A DNA stretch of 64,000 bases from Ehretia macrophylla (GCA_037974665.1 CM075768.1:66677816-66741815), one strand, 5' to 3'; shown: positions 45,903 through 56,739, numbered from the stretch's first letter. A program made the numbers and translations. The notes: generated by a model from the sequence alone, not told the origin.

Positions 45903-46460
45903 CCTTTTCAACATTTTTTGCTCCGGTTAGGGTTGCCAAGATACTTTATCCATCACATTTATATGATCGAATCCCACGGCACCTTGGGCAAGACAACTTA
46001 ACTTCACGTGGAGGATCGGCAAGCAAACCGAGGGCGTAGGGCTTCTGACCAGGTCTACGCCGCTCTGGTGCCCATAACTTTTGATCCGTAAGGAGTTACG
46101 CGGCGCACAGCATACAGTTGGAAAGCTCTCCGAGAGCTCTACGACCGGGGTAGTAAGATTGCACGTTGTGCCCTTTTTGGAGCCCAAAATCGAACGTTTT
46201 CATCAGTTTTGGGCCACTTTTGTTATTAAATTATGTTTTTCAATCCCGGATCGTACGTCGTGAGCTGTTAAAAGGATGACAACCTTACTCGCTGGACATT
46301 AGAGGGCCCTACAATGCGTCGATATCCCGTCTTGCGAGGATGCTGTGTTGTTGAAGCGGATGGGTTGTTGTTTAACCCATTGGGCCTTTTGAATAGGCCA
46401 TCTCTCTAGGCTGGGACTGTGAACCGTTAACACAAAAAGGAATTCTACCCCCTGCATGAC

Positions 46461-46579
46461 GGGTGCGATAATACCAGCACTAATGCACCGGATTCCATCT
46501 GAACTCCGAAGTTAAGCGTGCTTGGGCGAGAGTAGTACTAGGATGGGTGACCCCCTGGGAAGTCCTCGTGTTGCACCCC
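46461..46579 (+). rRNA. 5S rRNA gene copy 48 (near-majority)
   Basis: Full length with C10A, C34T and A40T; all promoter boxes are of majority type. Confidence 0.92.
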
Positions 46580-47125
46580 GCTGTTCAATTTTTTTTCCTC
46601 CGGTTAGGGTCGCAAGATACTTTATCCACCACATTTCTATTATTGAATCCGACAGGACCTTGGGCAAGACAACTGCGCTTCACGTGGAGGCTGGGCCCGC
46701 AAACCGAGGGCGTAAGGCTTGTGACAAGTTCTCCGTTAAGTTAACTTTTGATCCGTAAGGAGTTATGCAATGCACAGCATACCGTTGGAATGCTCTCCGA
46801 GAGCTCTACGACGGGGGTAGCCAGCTTGCTCGCTGTGCCCTTTTTGGAGCCCAAAATCGAACGTTTTCATGAGTTTCAGGCCACTTTTCTTATTAAGCTA
46901 TTTTTTTCCATCCCGGATCAAACGTCGTGAGCTGTTAAAAGGACGTCAACCTTACTCGCGGGTCATTAGAGGGCCCTACAATGCGTCGATATCACGTCTT
47001 GTGAGGATGCTGCGTTTTGAAGCGGATGGGTTGTTGTTAAGCCTATTGGGATTCTGAATGGGCCATCTCTCTAGGCTGGGACTGTGGACCGTTAACACAA
47101 AAAGGAATTCTACCCCCAACATGAC

Positions 47126-47244
47126 GGGTGCGACCATACCAGCACTAATGCACCGGATCCAATCAGAACTCCGAAGTTAAGCGTGCTTGGGCGAGAGTAG
47201 TACTAGGATGGGTGACCCTCTAGAAAGTCCTCGTGTTGCACTCC
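47126..47244 (+). rRNA. 5S rRNA gene copy 49
   Basis: Full length. Changes are T9C, C36A, C94T, G97A, G99A and C117T. Confidence 0.9.
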
Positions 47245-47801
47245 CTTTTTCAATTTTTTTTCCTCCGGTTAGGGTTGCCAAGATACTTTATCCACCACAT
47301 TTCTATTATCGAATCCCACGGTACCTTGGGCAAGACAACTTCGCTTCACGTGGAGGCTGGGCCCGCAAACCGAGGGCGTAGGGCTTGTCACCAGGTCTCC
47401 GTCGCTCCTGTGCCCATAACTTTTGATCCGTAAGGAGTTACGTAGTGCACAGCATACCGTTGTAAAGCACCCCGAGATATCTACGACAGGGGCAGCCAGC
47501 TTCGTCGCTGTACCCTTTTTGGAGCCTAAAATCGAACGTTTTCATCAGTTTCGGGCACTTTTCTAATTAAGCTCTATTTTTTCGTCCCGGATCGTACATC
47601 GTGAGCTGTTAAAAGGACGAAAACCTTACTCGCTGAACATTAGACGGCCCTACAATGCATCGATATCACGTCTTGCGAGGAAGCTGCGTTGTTGAAGCGG
47701 AGGTGTTGTTGTTAAGCCCATTGGGCCTTCTGAATTGGCCATCTCTCTAGGCTGGGACTGTGAACCGTTAACACAAAATGGAATTCTTCCCCTAACATAA
47801 C

Positions 47802-47920
47802 GGTTGCGATTATACCAGCATTAATGTACCGGATCCTATCAGAACTCCGAAGTTATGCGTGCTTGGGCGAGAGTTGTACGAGGATGGGTGACCCCCTAGG
47901 AAGTCCTCGTGTTGCACCCC
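47802..47920 (+). rRNA. 5S rRNA gene copy 50
   Basis: Full length. Changes are G3T, C10T, C20T, C26T, C36T, A55T (A box), A74T, T79G and G97A. Confidence 0.88.
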
Positions 47921-48478
47921 CCTTTTCAATTTTTTTTCCTCTGGTTAGGGTCGCCAAGATACTTTATCCACCACATTTCTATTATCGAATCCCACGGCAC
48001 CTTGGGCAAGGCAACTTCGCTTCACGTGGAGGCTGGGCCCGCAAAGCGAGGGCGTAGGGCTTGTGACTAGGTCTACGTCGCTCTGGTGACTATAACTTAT
48101 GATCCGTAAGGAGTTACGCGGCGCACAGCATACCGTTGGAAAGCACTCCGAGAGCTTTACGACGGGGGTAGCCAGCTTGCTCGCTGTGCCCTTTTTGGGG
48201 CCCAAAATCGAATGTTTTCATAAATTTTGGGCCACTTTTCTTATTAAGCTTTGTTTTTCCATCCTGGATCGTACGTCGTGAGCTGTTAAAAGGACGACAA
48301 CCTTACTCGCTGGACATTAGAGGGTCCTACAATGCGTCGACATCACGTCTTGCGAGGATGCTGCGTTGTTGAAGCGGATGGGTTGTTGTTAAGCCCATTG
48401 GGCCTTCTGAATGGGCCATCTCTCTAGGCTGGGATTGTGAACCGTTAACACAAAAAGGAATTCTACCCCCAACATGAC

Positions 48479-48597
48479 TGGTGCGATCATACCAGCACTA
48501 ATGTACCGGATCCTATCAGAACTCCGAAGTTAAGCGTGCTTGGGCGACAGTAGTACTAGGATGGGTGACCCCCTGGAAAGTCCTCGTGTTGCACCCC
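48479..48597 (+). rRNA. 5S rRNA gene copy 51
   Basis: Full length. Changes are G1T, C26T, C36T, G70C (intermediate element) and G99A. Confidence 0.91.
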
Positions 48598-49069
48598 CAT
48601 TTTCAATTTTTTTTCCTCCGGTTAGGGTTGCCAAGATACTTTATCCACCACATTTCTATTATTGAATCCCACGGCACCTTGGGCCAGACAACTTCGCTTC
48701 ACGTGGAGGCTGGGCCCGCAAACCGAGGGCGTAGGGCTTGTGACCAGGTCTCTGTCGCTTTGGTGCCCATAACTTTTGATCTGTAAGGAGTTACGCGACG
48801 CACAACTTACCGTTGGAAAGCACTCCGAGAGATCAACGACTGGGGCAGCCAGCTTGCTCGCTGTGCCCTTTTTGGACCCTAAAATCGAACGTTTTCATCA
48901 GTTTTGGGCCACTTTTCTTATTAAGCTCTGTTTTTCCATACCGGATCATACGTCGTGGGCTGTTAAAAGGATGACAACCTTACTCGCTGGACATTAGACG
49001 GCCCTACAATGCGTCGATATCACGTCTTGCGAGGATGCTACGTTGTTGAAGCGGAAGGGTTGTTGTTAA

Positions 49070-49093
49070 GCCCATTGGGCTTTCGGAATGGGC
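49070..49093 (+). promoter_or_regulatory. GCCCATT/AATGGGC hairpin upstream of 5S copy 52 (representative)
   Basis: Arms GCCCATT and AATGGGC enclose a 10-nt loop, at about -86 to -63 from the 5S start. The arms carry GGGCC/GCCCA cores like the site II elements bound by plant TCP factors. Nearly every unit has the same structure at the same distance. A regulatory role is inference. Confidence 0.45.
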
Positions 49094-49121
49094 CATCTCT
49101 CTAGGTTGGGACTGTGAACCG

Positions 49122-49135
49122 TTAACACAAAAAGG
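49122..49135 (+). promoter_or_regulatory. A-rich 5S upstream element (representative, copy 52)
   Basis: TTAACACAAAAAGG at about -34 to -21, the place where Arabidopsis 5S genes have a TATATA box at about -28. No TATATA is seen here and -12 is C, but C at -1 is kept. The element is repeated before most copies in the window. Confidence 0.5.
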
Positions 49136-49155
49136 AATTCTACCCCTAACATGAC

Positions 49156-49274
49156 GGGTGCGATCATACCAGCACTAATGTACCGGATCCTATCAGAACT
49201 CCGAAGTTAAGCGTGCTTGGGCGAGAGTAGTACTAGGATGGGTGACCCCGTGGGAAGTCCTCGTGTTGCACCCC
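49156..49274 (+). rRNA. 5S rRNA gene copy 52 (near-majority, representative)
   Basis: Full length with C26T, C36T and C95G only. The A box (GTTAAGCGTGCTTGG) and intermediate element are of majority type. The product is the 5S RNA of the large ribosomal subunit, made by RNA polymerase III with TFIIIA bound to the internal boxes. I use this unit as the reference for the spacer elements. Confidence 0.94.
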
Positions 49275-49283
49275 CCATTTCAA

Positions 49284-49291
49284 TTTTTTTT
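49284..49291 (+). terminator. Pol III T-run terminator (representative, copy 52)
   Basis: Eight T residues starting 10 bases after the gene end, on the coding strand. Nearly all other units have an additional TTTT closer to the gene, in CCCCTTTTCAATTT. Confidence 0.8.
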
Positions 49292-49298
49292 CCTCCGG

Positions 49299-49306
49299 TT
49301 AGGGTT
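49299..49306. promoter_or_regulatory. Telobox-like motif downstream of the terminator (representative)
   Basis: TTAGGGTT, the reverse complement of AACCCTAA, about 25 bases after the gene end. Present in most units at this place (GGTTAGGGTTGCC). Teloboxes are bound by plant TRB proteins; binding here is inference. Confidence 0.45.
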
Positions 49307-49495
49307 GCCAAGATACTTTATCCACCACATTTCTATTATCGAATCCCACGGCACCTTGGGCAAGACAACTTCGCTTCACGTGGAGGCTGGGCCCGCAAAC
49401 AGAGGGCGTAGGGCTTGTGACCAGGTCTCCGTCGCTCCGGTGCCCATAACTTTTGATCCGTAAGGAGTTACGCGACACACAGCATACCGTTGGAA

Positions 49496-49510
49496 AGCTC
49501 TCCGAGAGCT
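49496..49510. repeat. AGCTCTC-C-GAGAGCT palindrome (representative)
   Basis: Seven-base arms around one base. Together with the next bases it forms two direct AGCTCT repeats 11 bp apart, the site where units 4, 5, 6, 9 and 11 have lost the repeat interval. Confidence 0.75.
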
Positions 49511-49832
49511 CTACGATGTGGGCAGCTAGCTTGCTCGCTGTGCCTTTTTTGGGGCCCAAAATCGAACATTTTCATTAGTTTCGGGCCTCTTTTCTTATTA
49601 AGCTCAGTTTTTATGTCCCGGATTGTACGTCGTGATCTTTTAAAAGGATGACAACCTTACTCGCTGGACATTAGAGGGCCCTACAATGCGTCCACATCAC
49701 GTCTTGCGAGGATGCTGCGTTGTTGAAGCGGATGGGTTGTTGTTAAGCCCATTGGGCCTTCTGAATGGGCCATCTCTCTAGGCTGGGACTGTGAACCGTT
49801 AACACAAAAAGAAATTCTGCACCCAACATGAA

Positions 49833-49951
49833 AGGTGCGATTATACCAGCACTAATGCATCGGATCCCATCAGAACTCCGAAGTTAAGCGTGCTTGGGCG
49901 AGAGTAGTACTAGGATAGGTGACCCCCTGGGAAGTCCTCGTGTTGCACCCC
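49833..49951 (+). rRNA. 5S rRNA gene copy 53
   Basis: Full length. Changes are G1A, C10T, C28T and G85A, and the base at -1 is A where almost all units have C. The start site is therefore doubtful. Confidence 0.9.
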
Positions 49952-50508
49952 TATTTTCAATTTTTTTTCCTCCGGTTAGGGTTGCCCAGATACTTTCTCC
50001 ACCACATTTCTATTATCGAATCGCACGGCACCTTGGGCAAGACAACTTCGCTTCACGTGGAGGATGGGCCCGCAAACTGAGGGCGTAGGGCTTGTGACCA
50101 GGTCTCCATCGCTCCGGTGCCCATAACTTTTGATCCGTAAGGAGTTACGCGGCGAACAGCATACCGTTGGAAAGCACTCCGAGAGATCTACGACGGGGGC
50201 AGCCAGCTTGCTCGATGTGCCCTTTTTGGAGCCTAAAATCGAACGTTTTCATCAGTTTTGGGCCACTTTTCTTATTAAGCTCTATTTTTTTTCCCGGATC
50301 ATACGTCGTGAGCTGTTAAAAGGACGACAACCTTACTCGCTGAACATTAGAGGGCCTTACAATCTGCCGATATCTCGTCTTGTGAGGATGCTGCGTTGTT
50401 GAAGAGGATGGGTTGTTGTTAAGCCTATTGGGCCTTCTGAATGGGCCATCTCTCGAGGCTGGGACTTTGAACCGTTAACACAAAAAGGATTTATACCCCC
50501 AACATGAC

Positions 50509-50627
50509 GAGTGCGATGATACCAGTACTAATGTATCGGATCCTATCAGAACTCCGAAGTTAAGCGTCCTTGGGTGAGAGTAGTACTAGGATGGGTGACC
50601 CCCTGGGAAGTCCTCGTGTTGCAGCCC
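50509..50627 (+). rRNA. 5S rRNA gene copy 54
   Basis: Full length. Changes are G2A, C10G, C18T, C26T, C28T, C36T, G60C, C67T and C116G. Gene end and spacer are like copy 55. Confidence 0.88.
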
Positions 50628-51185
50628 CATTTTCAATTTTTTTTCCTCCGGTTAGGGTTGCCAAGATACTTTATCCACCACATTTCTATTATCGAATCCC
50701 ACGGTACCTTGGGCAAGACAACTTCGCTTCACGTGGAGGCTAGGCCCGCAGACAAAGGGCGTAGGGCTTGTGACCAGGTCTCCGTCGCTCCGGTGCCCAT
50801 AACTTTTGATCCGTAAGGAGTTACACGTCGCACAGCATACCGTTGGAAAGCTCTCTGAGAGCTCTACGACGTGGGCAGCCAGCTTGCTCGCTTTGCCCTT
50901 TTTGGAGCCCAAAATCAAACATTTTCATTAGTTTCGGGCCTCTTTTCTTATTAAGCTCAGATTTTCCGTCCCGGATCGTACGTCGTGAGCTGTTAAAAAG
51001 ACGACAACCTTACTCGCAGGACATTAGAGGGCCCTACAATGCGTCGACATCACGTCTTGCGAGGATGCTGCGTTGTTGAAGCGGATGGGTTGTTGTTAAG
51101 CCCATTGGGCCTTCTGAATGGGCCATCTCTCTAGGCTGGGACTGTGAACCGTTAACAGAAAAAGGAATTCTACACCCCACTTGAC

Positions 51186-51304
51186 GGGTGCGATCATACC
51201 AGCACTAATGCACCGGATCCCATCAGAACTCCGAAGTTAAGCGTGCTTGGGTGAGAGTAGTACTAAGATGGGTGACCCCCTGGGAAGTCCTCGTGTTGCA
51301 GCCC
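51186..51304 (+). rRNA. 5S rRNA gene copy 55 (near-majority)
   Basis: Full length with C67T, G81A and C116G only. Confidence 0.93.
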
Positions 51305-51861
51305 CGTTTTCAATTTTTTTTGCTCCGGTTAAGGTTGCCAAGATACTTTATCCACCACATTTCTATTATCGAATCCCACGGCACCTTGGGCAAGACAACT
51401 TCGCTTCACGTGGAGGCTAGGCAAGCAAACTGAGGGCGTAGGGCTTGTGACCAGGTCTTCTTCGCTCCGGTGCCCATAACTTTTGATCCGTAAGGAGTTA
51501 CGCGGCGCACAGCATACTGTTGGAAAGCCCTCCGAGAGCTCTACTACGTGGACAGCCAGCTTGCTCTCTTTGCTCTTTTTGGAGCCCAAAATCGAACATT
51601 TTCAATACTTTCGGGCCTCTTTCTTATTAAGCTCAGGCTTTCTGTCCCGGATCGTACGTCGTGAGCTGTTAAAAAGACGACAACCTTACTCGCTAGACAT
51701 TAGAGGGCCCTACAATGCATCGATATCACGTCTTGCGAGGATGCTGCATTCTTGAAGCGGATGGGTTGTTGTTAAGCCCATTGGGCCTTCTTAATAGGCG
51801 ATCTCTCTAGGCTATTTCTGTGAACCGTAAACACAAAAAGGAATTCTACCCCCAACATGAT

Positions 51862-51980
51862 GGGTGCGATCATACCAGCACCAATGCACCGGATCCCATC
51901 AGAACTCCGAAGTTAAGCTTGCTTGGGCGAGAGTAGTACTAGGATGGGTGACCCCCTGGGAAGTCCGCGTGTTGCACCCC
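51862..51980 (+). rRNA. 5S rRNA gene copy 56 (near-majority)
   Basis: Full length with T21C, G58T (A box) and T106G. Confidence 0.92.
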
Positions 51981-52539
51981 CCTTTTCAATTTTTTTTGCT
52001 CCGGTTAGGGTTGCCAAGATACTTTATCCAACATATTTCTATTATCGTATCCCATGGCACCTTGGGCAAGACAACTTCGCTTCACGTGGAGGCTGGGCCG
52101 ACAAAATGAGGGCGTAGGGCTTGTGACCAGGTCTCCGTCGCTCAAGTGCCCATAACTTTTGATCCGTAAGGAGTTTAGCGGCGCACAACATACCGTTGCA
52201 AAGCTCTCTGAGAGTTCTATATCGGCGGAAGCCAGCACGCTCGCTTTGCCAATTTTTGGAGCCTAAAATCGAACGTTTTCATCAGTTTCGGGCCACTTTT
52301 CTAATTAAGCTTTGTTTTTTCATCCCAGATCATACGTCGTGAGCTGTTAAAAGGACGACAAGCTTACTCGCTGGACATTAGAGGGCCCTACAATGCGTCG
52401 ATATCTCGTCTTGCGAGGATGCTGCGTTGTTGAGGCGGATGGGTTGTTGTTAAGCCCATTGGGCCTTCTGAATGGGCCATCTCTCTAGGCTGGGACAGTG
52501 AACTGTTAATACAAAAAGGAATTCTGCCCCTAACATGAC

Positions 52540-52658
52540 GGGTGCGATCATACAAGCACTATTGTACCGGATCCTATCAGAACTCCGAAGTTAAGCGTGC
52601 TTGGGCGAGAGTAGTACAAGGATGGGTGACCCTTTGGGAAGTCTTCGTGTTGCACCCC
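52540..52658 (+). rRNA. 5S rRNA gene copy 57 (unit with filler insertion)
   Basis: Full length. Changes are C15A, A23T, C26T, C36T, T79A, C94T, C95T and C105T. Its spacer is about 28 bp longer because of foreign sequence at about 53081-53117. Confidence 0.88.
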
Positions 52659-53080
52659 CCTTTTCAATTTTTTTTCCTCCGGTTAGGGTTGCCAAGATAC
52701 TTTATCCACCACATTTCTATTATCGAATCCCACATCACCTTGGGCAAGACAACTTCGCTTCACGTGGAGGCTGGGCCCGCAAACCGAGGGCGTAGGGCTC
52801 GTGACCAGGTCTCCGTTGCTCCGGTGCCCATAACTTTTGATCCGTAAGGAGTTACGCTGCCCACAGCATACCGTTGGAGAGCTCTCCGAGAGCTCGACGA
52901 CGGGGGCAGCAAGTATGCTCGATGTGCCCTTTTTGGAGCCCAAAATCGAACGTTTTCAAAAGTTTCGGTCTACTTTTCTTATTAAGTTCTGTTTTTCCAT
53001 CCAGGATCGTATGTTGTGAGCTGTTAAAAGGACGACAACTTTACTCGTATGACAATAGAGGGCCCTACAATGCGTCGATA

Positions 53081-53117
53081 TATCGCCAGACAATGAAATG
53101 ACTGATTTTTTTCACTT
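53081..53117. other. Filler-like insertion in spacer of unit 57
   Basis: Between GCGTCGATA and TTGCAAGGATG the usual TCACGTC is replaced by unrelated sequence including AGACAATGAAATGACTG and a T run. No other unit in the window has it. Confidence 0.75.
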
Positions 53118-53244
53118 GCAAGGATGCTGCGTTGTTGAAGTTGATGGGTTGTTGTTAAGTCCATTGGGCCTTCAGGATAGGCCATCTCTCTAGGCTGCGA
53201 CAGTGAACCGTTAAAACAAAAAGGAATTCTACCCCCACCATGAT

Positions 53245-53363
53245 GGGTGCGATCATACCAGCACTAATGCACCGGATCCCATCCGAACTCCGAAGTTAAG
53301 CGTGCTTGGGCAAGAGTAATACTAGGATGGGTGACCCCCTGGGAAGTCCTTGTGTTGTACTCC
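53245..53363 (+). rRNA. 5S rRNA gene copy 58
   Basis: Full length. Changes are A40C, G68A, G75A, C107T, C114T and C117T. Confidence 0.9.
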
Positions 53364-53913
53364 CCTTTTCAATTTTTTTTCCTCCGGTTCGGGTTGCTTA
53401 GATACTTTATCCACCACATTTCTATTATCGAATCCCACGGCACGTTGGGCAAGACAACTTCGCTTCACGTGGAGGCTGGGCCCGCAAACCGAGGGCGTAG
53501 GGCTTGTGACCAGGTCTCCGTTGCTTCGGTGCCCATAACTTTTGATTCGTAAGGAGTTATGTGGCACACAACATACCGTTAGAAAGCTCTACGAGAGCTC
53601 TACGACGGGGGAAACAAGCTTGCTTGCTGTGCCCTTTTTGAGCCCAAAATCGAACACAGTTTCGGGCCGCTTTTCTTATTATGCTTTGTTTTTTCATCCC
53701 GGATCAAACGTCGTGAGCTGTTAAAAGGATGACAACCTTACTCGCTGGACATTAGAGGGCCCTACAATGCGTCGATATCACGTCTTGCGAGGATGTTGCG
53801 TTGTTGAAGCGGATGGGTTGTTGTTAAGGCCATTGGGCCTTCTGAATGAGCCATCTCTCTAGACTGGGACTGTGAACCGTTAACCCATAAAGGAATTCTA
53901 CCCCCAACATGAC

Positions 53914-54031
53914 GGGTACAATCATACCAGCACTAATGCATCGGATCCCATCAGAACTCAAAGTTAAGCATGCTTGGGCGAGAGTAGTACTAGGATTGGT
54001 GACCCCCTGGAAAGTCCTCGTGTTGCACCCC
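53914..54031 (+). rRNA. 5S rRNA gene copy 59
   Basis: 118 nt, one base lost at 46-48 beside the A box. Also G5A, G7A, C28T, G58A, G85T and G99A. Confidence 0.88.
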
Positions 54032-54589
54032 CCTTTTCAATTTTTTTTCCTCCGGTTTGGGTTGCCAAGATACTTTATCCACCACATTTCAATTATTGAA
54101 TCCCACGGCAACTTGGGCAAGACAACCTCGCTTCACGTGGAGGTTGGGCCCACAAACCGAGGGCGTAGAGCCTGTGACCAAGTCTCCGTCGCTCTGGTTC
54201 CCATAACTTTTGATTTGTAAGGAGTTACGCGGCGCACAGTATACCGTTGGAAAGCTCTCCGAGATCTCTACGACAGGGGCAGCAAGCTTGCTCGTTGTGC
54301 CCTTTTTGGAGCCCAAAATTGAACGATTTCATCAGTTTCGGGCCACTTTTCTTATTAAGCTCAGTTTTTTTGTCCCGGATCGTACATTGTGAGCTGTTAA
54401 AAGAACGACAACCTTATTAGCTGGACATTATAGGGCCCTACAATGAGTCAATATCACGTCTTGCGAGGATGCTGCGTTGTTGAAGCGGATGGCTTGTCGT
54501 TAAGCCCATTGGGCCTTTTGAATGGGCCATCTCTCAGGGCTGTGACTGTGAACCGTCAACACATAAAGGAATTCTACCCCCAACATGAT

Positions 54590-54708
54590 GGGTGCGATCA
54601 TACCAGCACTAATGCACCGGATCCCAACAGAACTCTGAAGTTAAGCGTGCTTGGGCGAGAGTAATACTAGTATGGGTGACCCCTTGGGAAGTCCACGTGT
54701 TGCACCCC
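54590..54708 (+). rRNA. 5S rRNA gene copy 60
   Basis: Full length. Changes are T38A, C47T, G75A, G82T (C box), C95T and T106A. Confidence 0.9.
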
Positions 54709-55266
54709 ACTTTTCAATTTTTTTTTGCTCCGGTTAAGGTTGCCAAGACACTTTATCCACCACATTTCTATTATCGAATCCACGGCATCTTGGGCAAGAC
54801 TACTTCGCTTCACGTGGAGGCTGGGCCCGTAAACCGAGGGTGTAGGGCTTGTGACCAGGTCTCCGTCGCTCCGGTGCCCATAACTTTTGATCCATAAGGA
54901 GTTACGCGGCGCACAACAAACCGTTGCAAAGTTGCACTAGAGCTCTATGACGAGGGCAGTGAGCTTGCTCGCTGTGCCCTTTTTGGAGCCCAAAATCGAA
55001 CGTTTTCATTATTTTCGGGCCACTTTTCTTATTAAGCTCTGTTTTTCCGTCCCGGATCGTATGTCGTGAGCTGTTAAAAGGAAGACAATTGTACTCGATG
55101 GACATTAGAGGGCCCTACAATGCGTCGAGATCACGTCTTGTGAGGATGCTGCGTTGTTGAAGCGGATGGGTTGTTGTTAAGCCCATTAGGCCTTCTGAAT
55201 GGGCCATCTCTCTAGGCTGGGACTATGTACCGTTAAGACAAAAAGGAATTCTACCCCCAACATGAC

Positions 55267-55385
55267 GGGTGCGATCCTACCATCACTAATGCACCGGATC
55301 CCATCTGAACTCCGAAGTTAAGCGTGCTTGGGCAAGAGTAGTACTAGGATGGGTGACCCCCTGGGAAGTCCACGTGTTGCACCCC
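55267..55385 (+). rRNA. 5S rRNA gene copy 61
   Basis: Full length. Changes are A11C, G17T, A40T, G68A and T106A. Confidence 0.9.
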
Positions 55386-55943
55386 CCTTTTCAATTTATT
55401 TTCCTCCGGTTAGGGTTGCCAAGATACTTTATCCACCACATTTCAATTATCGAATCCCAAGGCACCTTCGGCAAGACAACTTCGCTTCACGTGGAGGCTG
55501 GGCCCGCAAATCGAGGGAGTAGGGCATGTGACCAGGTATCCGTCGCTCCGGTGCCCATAAATTTTGATCTGTAAGGAGTTACGCGGCGCACAGCATACCG
55601 TTGGAAAGCACTCCGAGTGCTCTACGACAGGGGCAGAAAGCTTGCTCGCTGTGCCCTTTTTGGAGCCCAAAATCGAACGTTTTCATCAGTTTTGTGCCAC
55701 TTTTCTTATTAAGCTCTGTTTTTTCATCCTGGATCGTACGTCGTGAGCTGTTAAAAGGACGACAACCTTACTCGCTGGACATTAGAGGGCCATACAATGT
55801 GTCAATATCACGTCTTGCGAGGATGCTGCGTTGTTGAAGCGGATGGGTTGTTGTTAAGCCCATTGTGCCTTCTGAATGGGCCATCTCTCTAGACTGGGAC
55901 TGTGAACCGTTAACACAGAAAGGAATTCTACCCCCAACATGAC

Positions 55944-56062
55944 CGGTACAATTATACCAGAACTAATGCATCGGATCCCATCAGAACTCCGAAGTTAAGC
56001 ATGCATGGGTGGGAGTAGTACAAGGATTGGTGACCCCTTGGGAAGTCCTCGTGTTGCACCCC
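55944..56062 (+). rRNA. 5S rRNA gene copy 62 (strongly diverged)
   Basis: Full length. Changes are G1C, G5A, G7A, C10T, C18A, C28T, G58A, T62A, C67T, A69G, T79A, G85T and C95T. All three promoter elements are hit, so it is probably a pseudogene. Confidence 0.84.
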
Positions 56063-56620
56063 CCTTTTCAAATGTTTTTCCTCCGGTTAGGGTTGTCAAG
56101 ATACTTTATCCACCACATTTCTATTATCGAATCCCACGGCACCTTGGGCAGGACAACTTCGCTTCACGTGGAGGTTGGGCCCGCAAACTGAGGTCGTAGG
56201 GCTTGTGACCAGGTCTCCGTCGCTCTGGTGCCCATAACTTTTGATCCGTAAGGAGTTACGCGGCGCACATCATACCTTTGGAAAGCTCTCCGAGAGATCT
56301 ATGACGGGGGTAGCCAGCTTGCTCGCTGTGCCTTTTTTGGAGCCCAAAATTGAACGTTTTCATCAATTTTGGGCCACTTTTCTTATTAAGCTTTGTTTTA
56401 CTGTCCCAGATCGTACGTCGTGAGCTGTTAAATGGACGACAACCTTACTCGCTGGACATTGGAGGGCCCTGCAATGCGTCGATATCACGTCTTGCGAGGA
56501 TGCTGCGTTGTTGAAGCGGATGGGTTGTTGTTAAGCCCATTGGGCCTTCTGAATGGGCCATCTCTCTAGGCTGGGACTGTGAACCGTTAACACAAAAAGG
56601 AATTCTACGCCCATCATGAT

Positions 56621-56739
56621 GGATGTGATCATACCAGCACTAATGCACCGGATCCCATCAGAACTCCGAAGTTAAGCGTGCTTAGGCGAGTGTAGTACTA
56701 GGATGGGTGACCCACTGGGAAATCCTCGTGTTGCACCCC
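56621..56739 (+). rRNA. 5S rRNA gene copy 63
   Basis: Full length. Changes are G3A, C6T, G64A, A71T, C94A and G102A. Confidence 0.9.

Larger units (their letters stand above)
49275..49832 (+). repeat. Representative 5S intergenic spacer (unit 52)
   Basis: 558 bp. In order it holds the T-run terminator, a telobox-like motif, about 190 bp without recognised signals, an AGCTCT palindrome, a GCAAGCTTGC-type palindromic stretch (slightly altered here), about 250 bp of further unique spacer, the GCCCATT hairpin and the A-rich upstream element of the next gene. The minus strand is open for 86 codons (49299-49559), as in about a third of units; I regard this as chance. Confidence 0.8.

Noticed and set aside
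49242-49463. Plus-strand ORFs of 60-80 codons that begin inside 5S genes (the MTPWEVLVLHPPFQFFF type)
   Set aside because: They translate the 3' half of 5S rRNA and the T-run terminator. Chance ORFs in a structural RNA repeat.
49299-49559. Minus-strand ORF of 86 codons, with many near-identical versions across the spacers (for example 1057-1317, 5081-5341, 61450-61710)
   Set aside because: It is the same spacer stretch read in reverse. Many copies are broken by stops or indels, it starts in the GCAAGCTTGC region without any promoter or splice context, and it resembles no protein I know. The recurrence comes from the tandem repeat.
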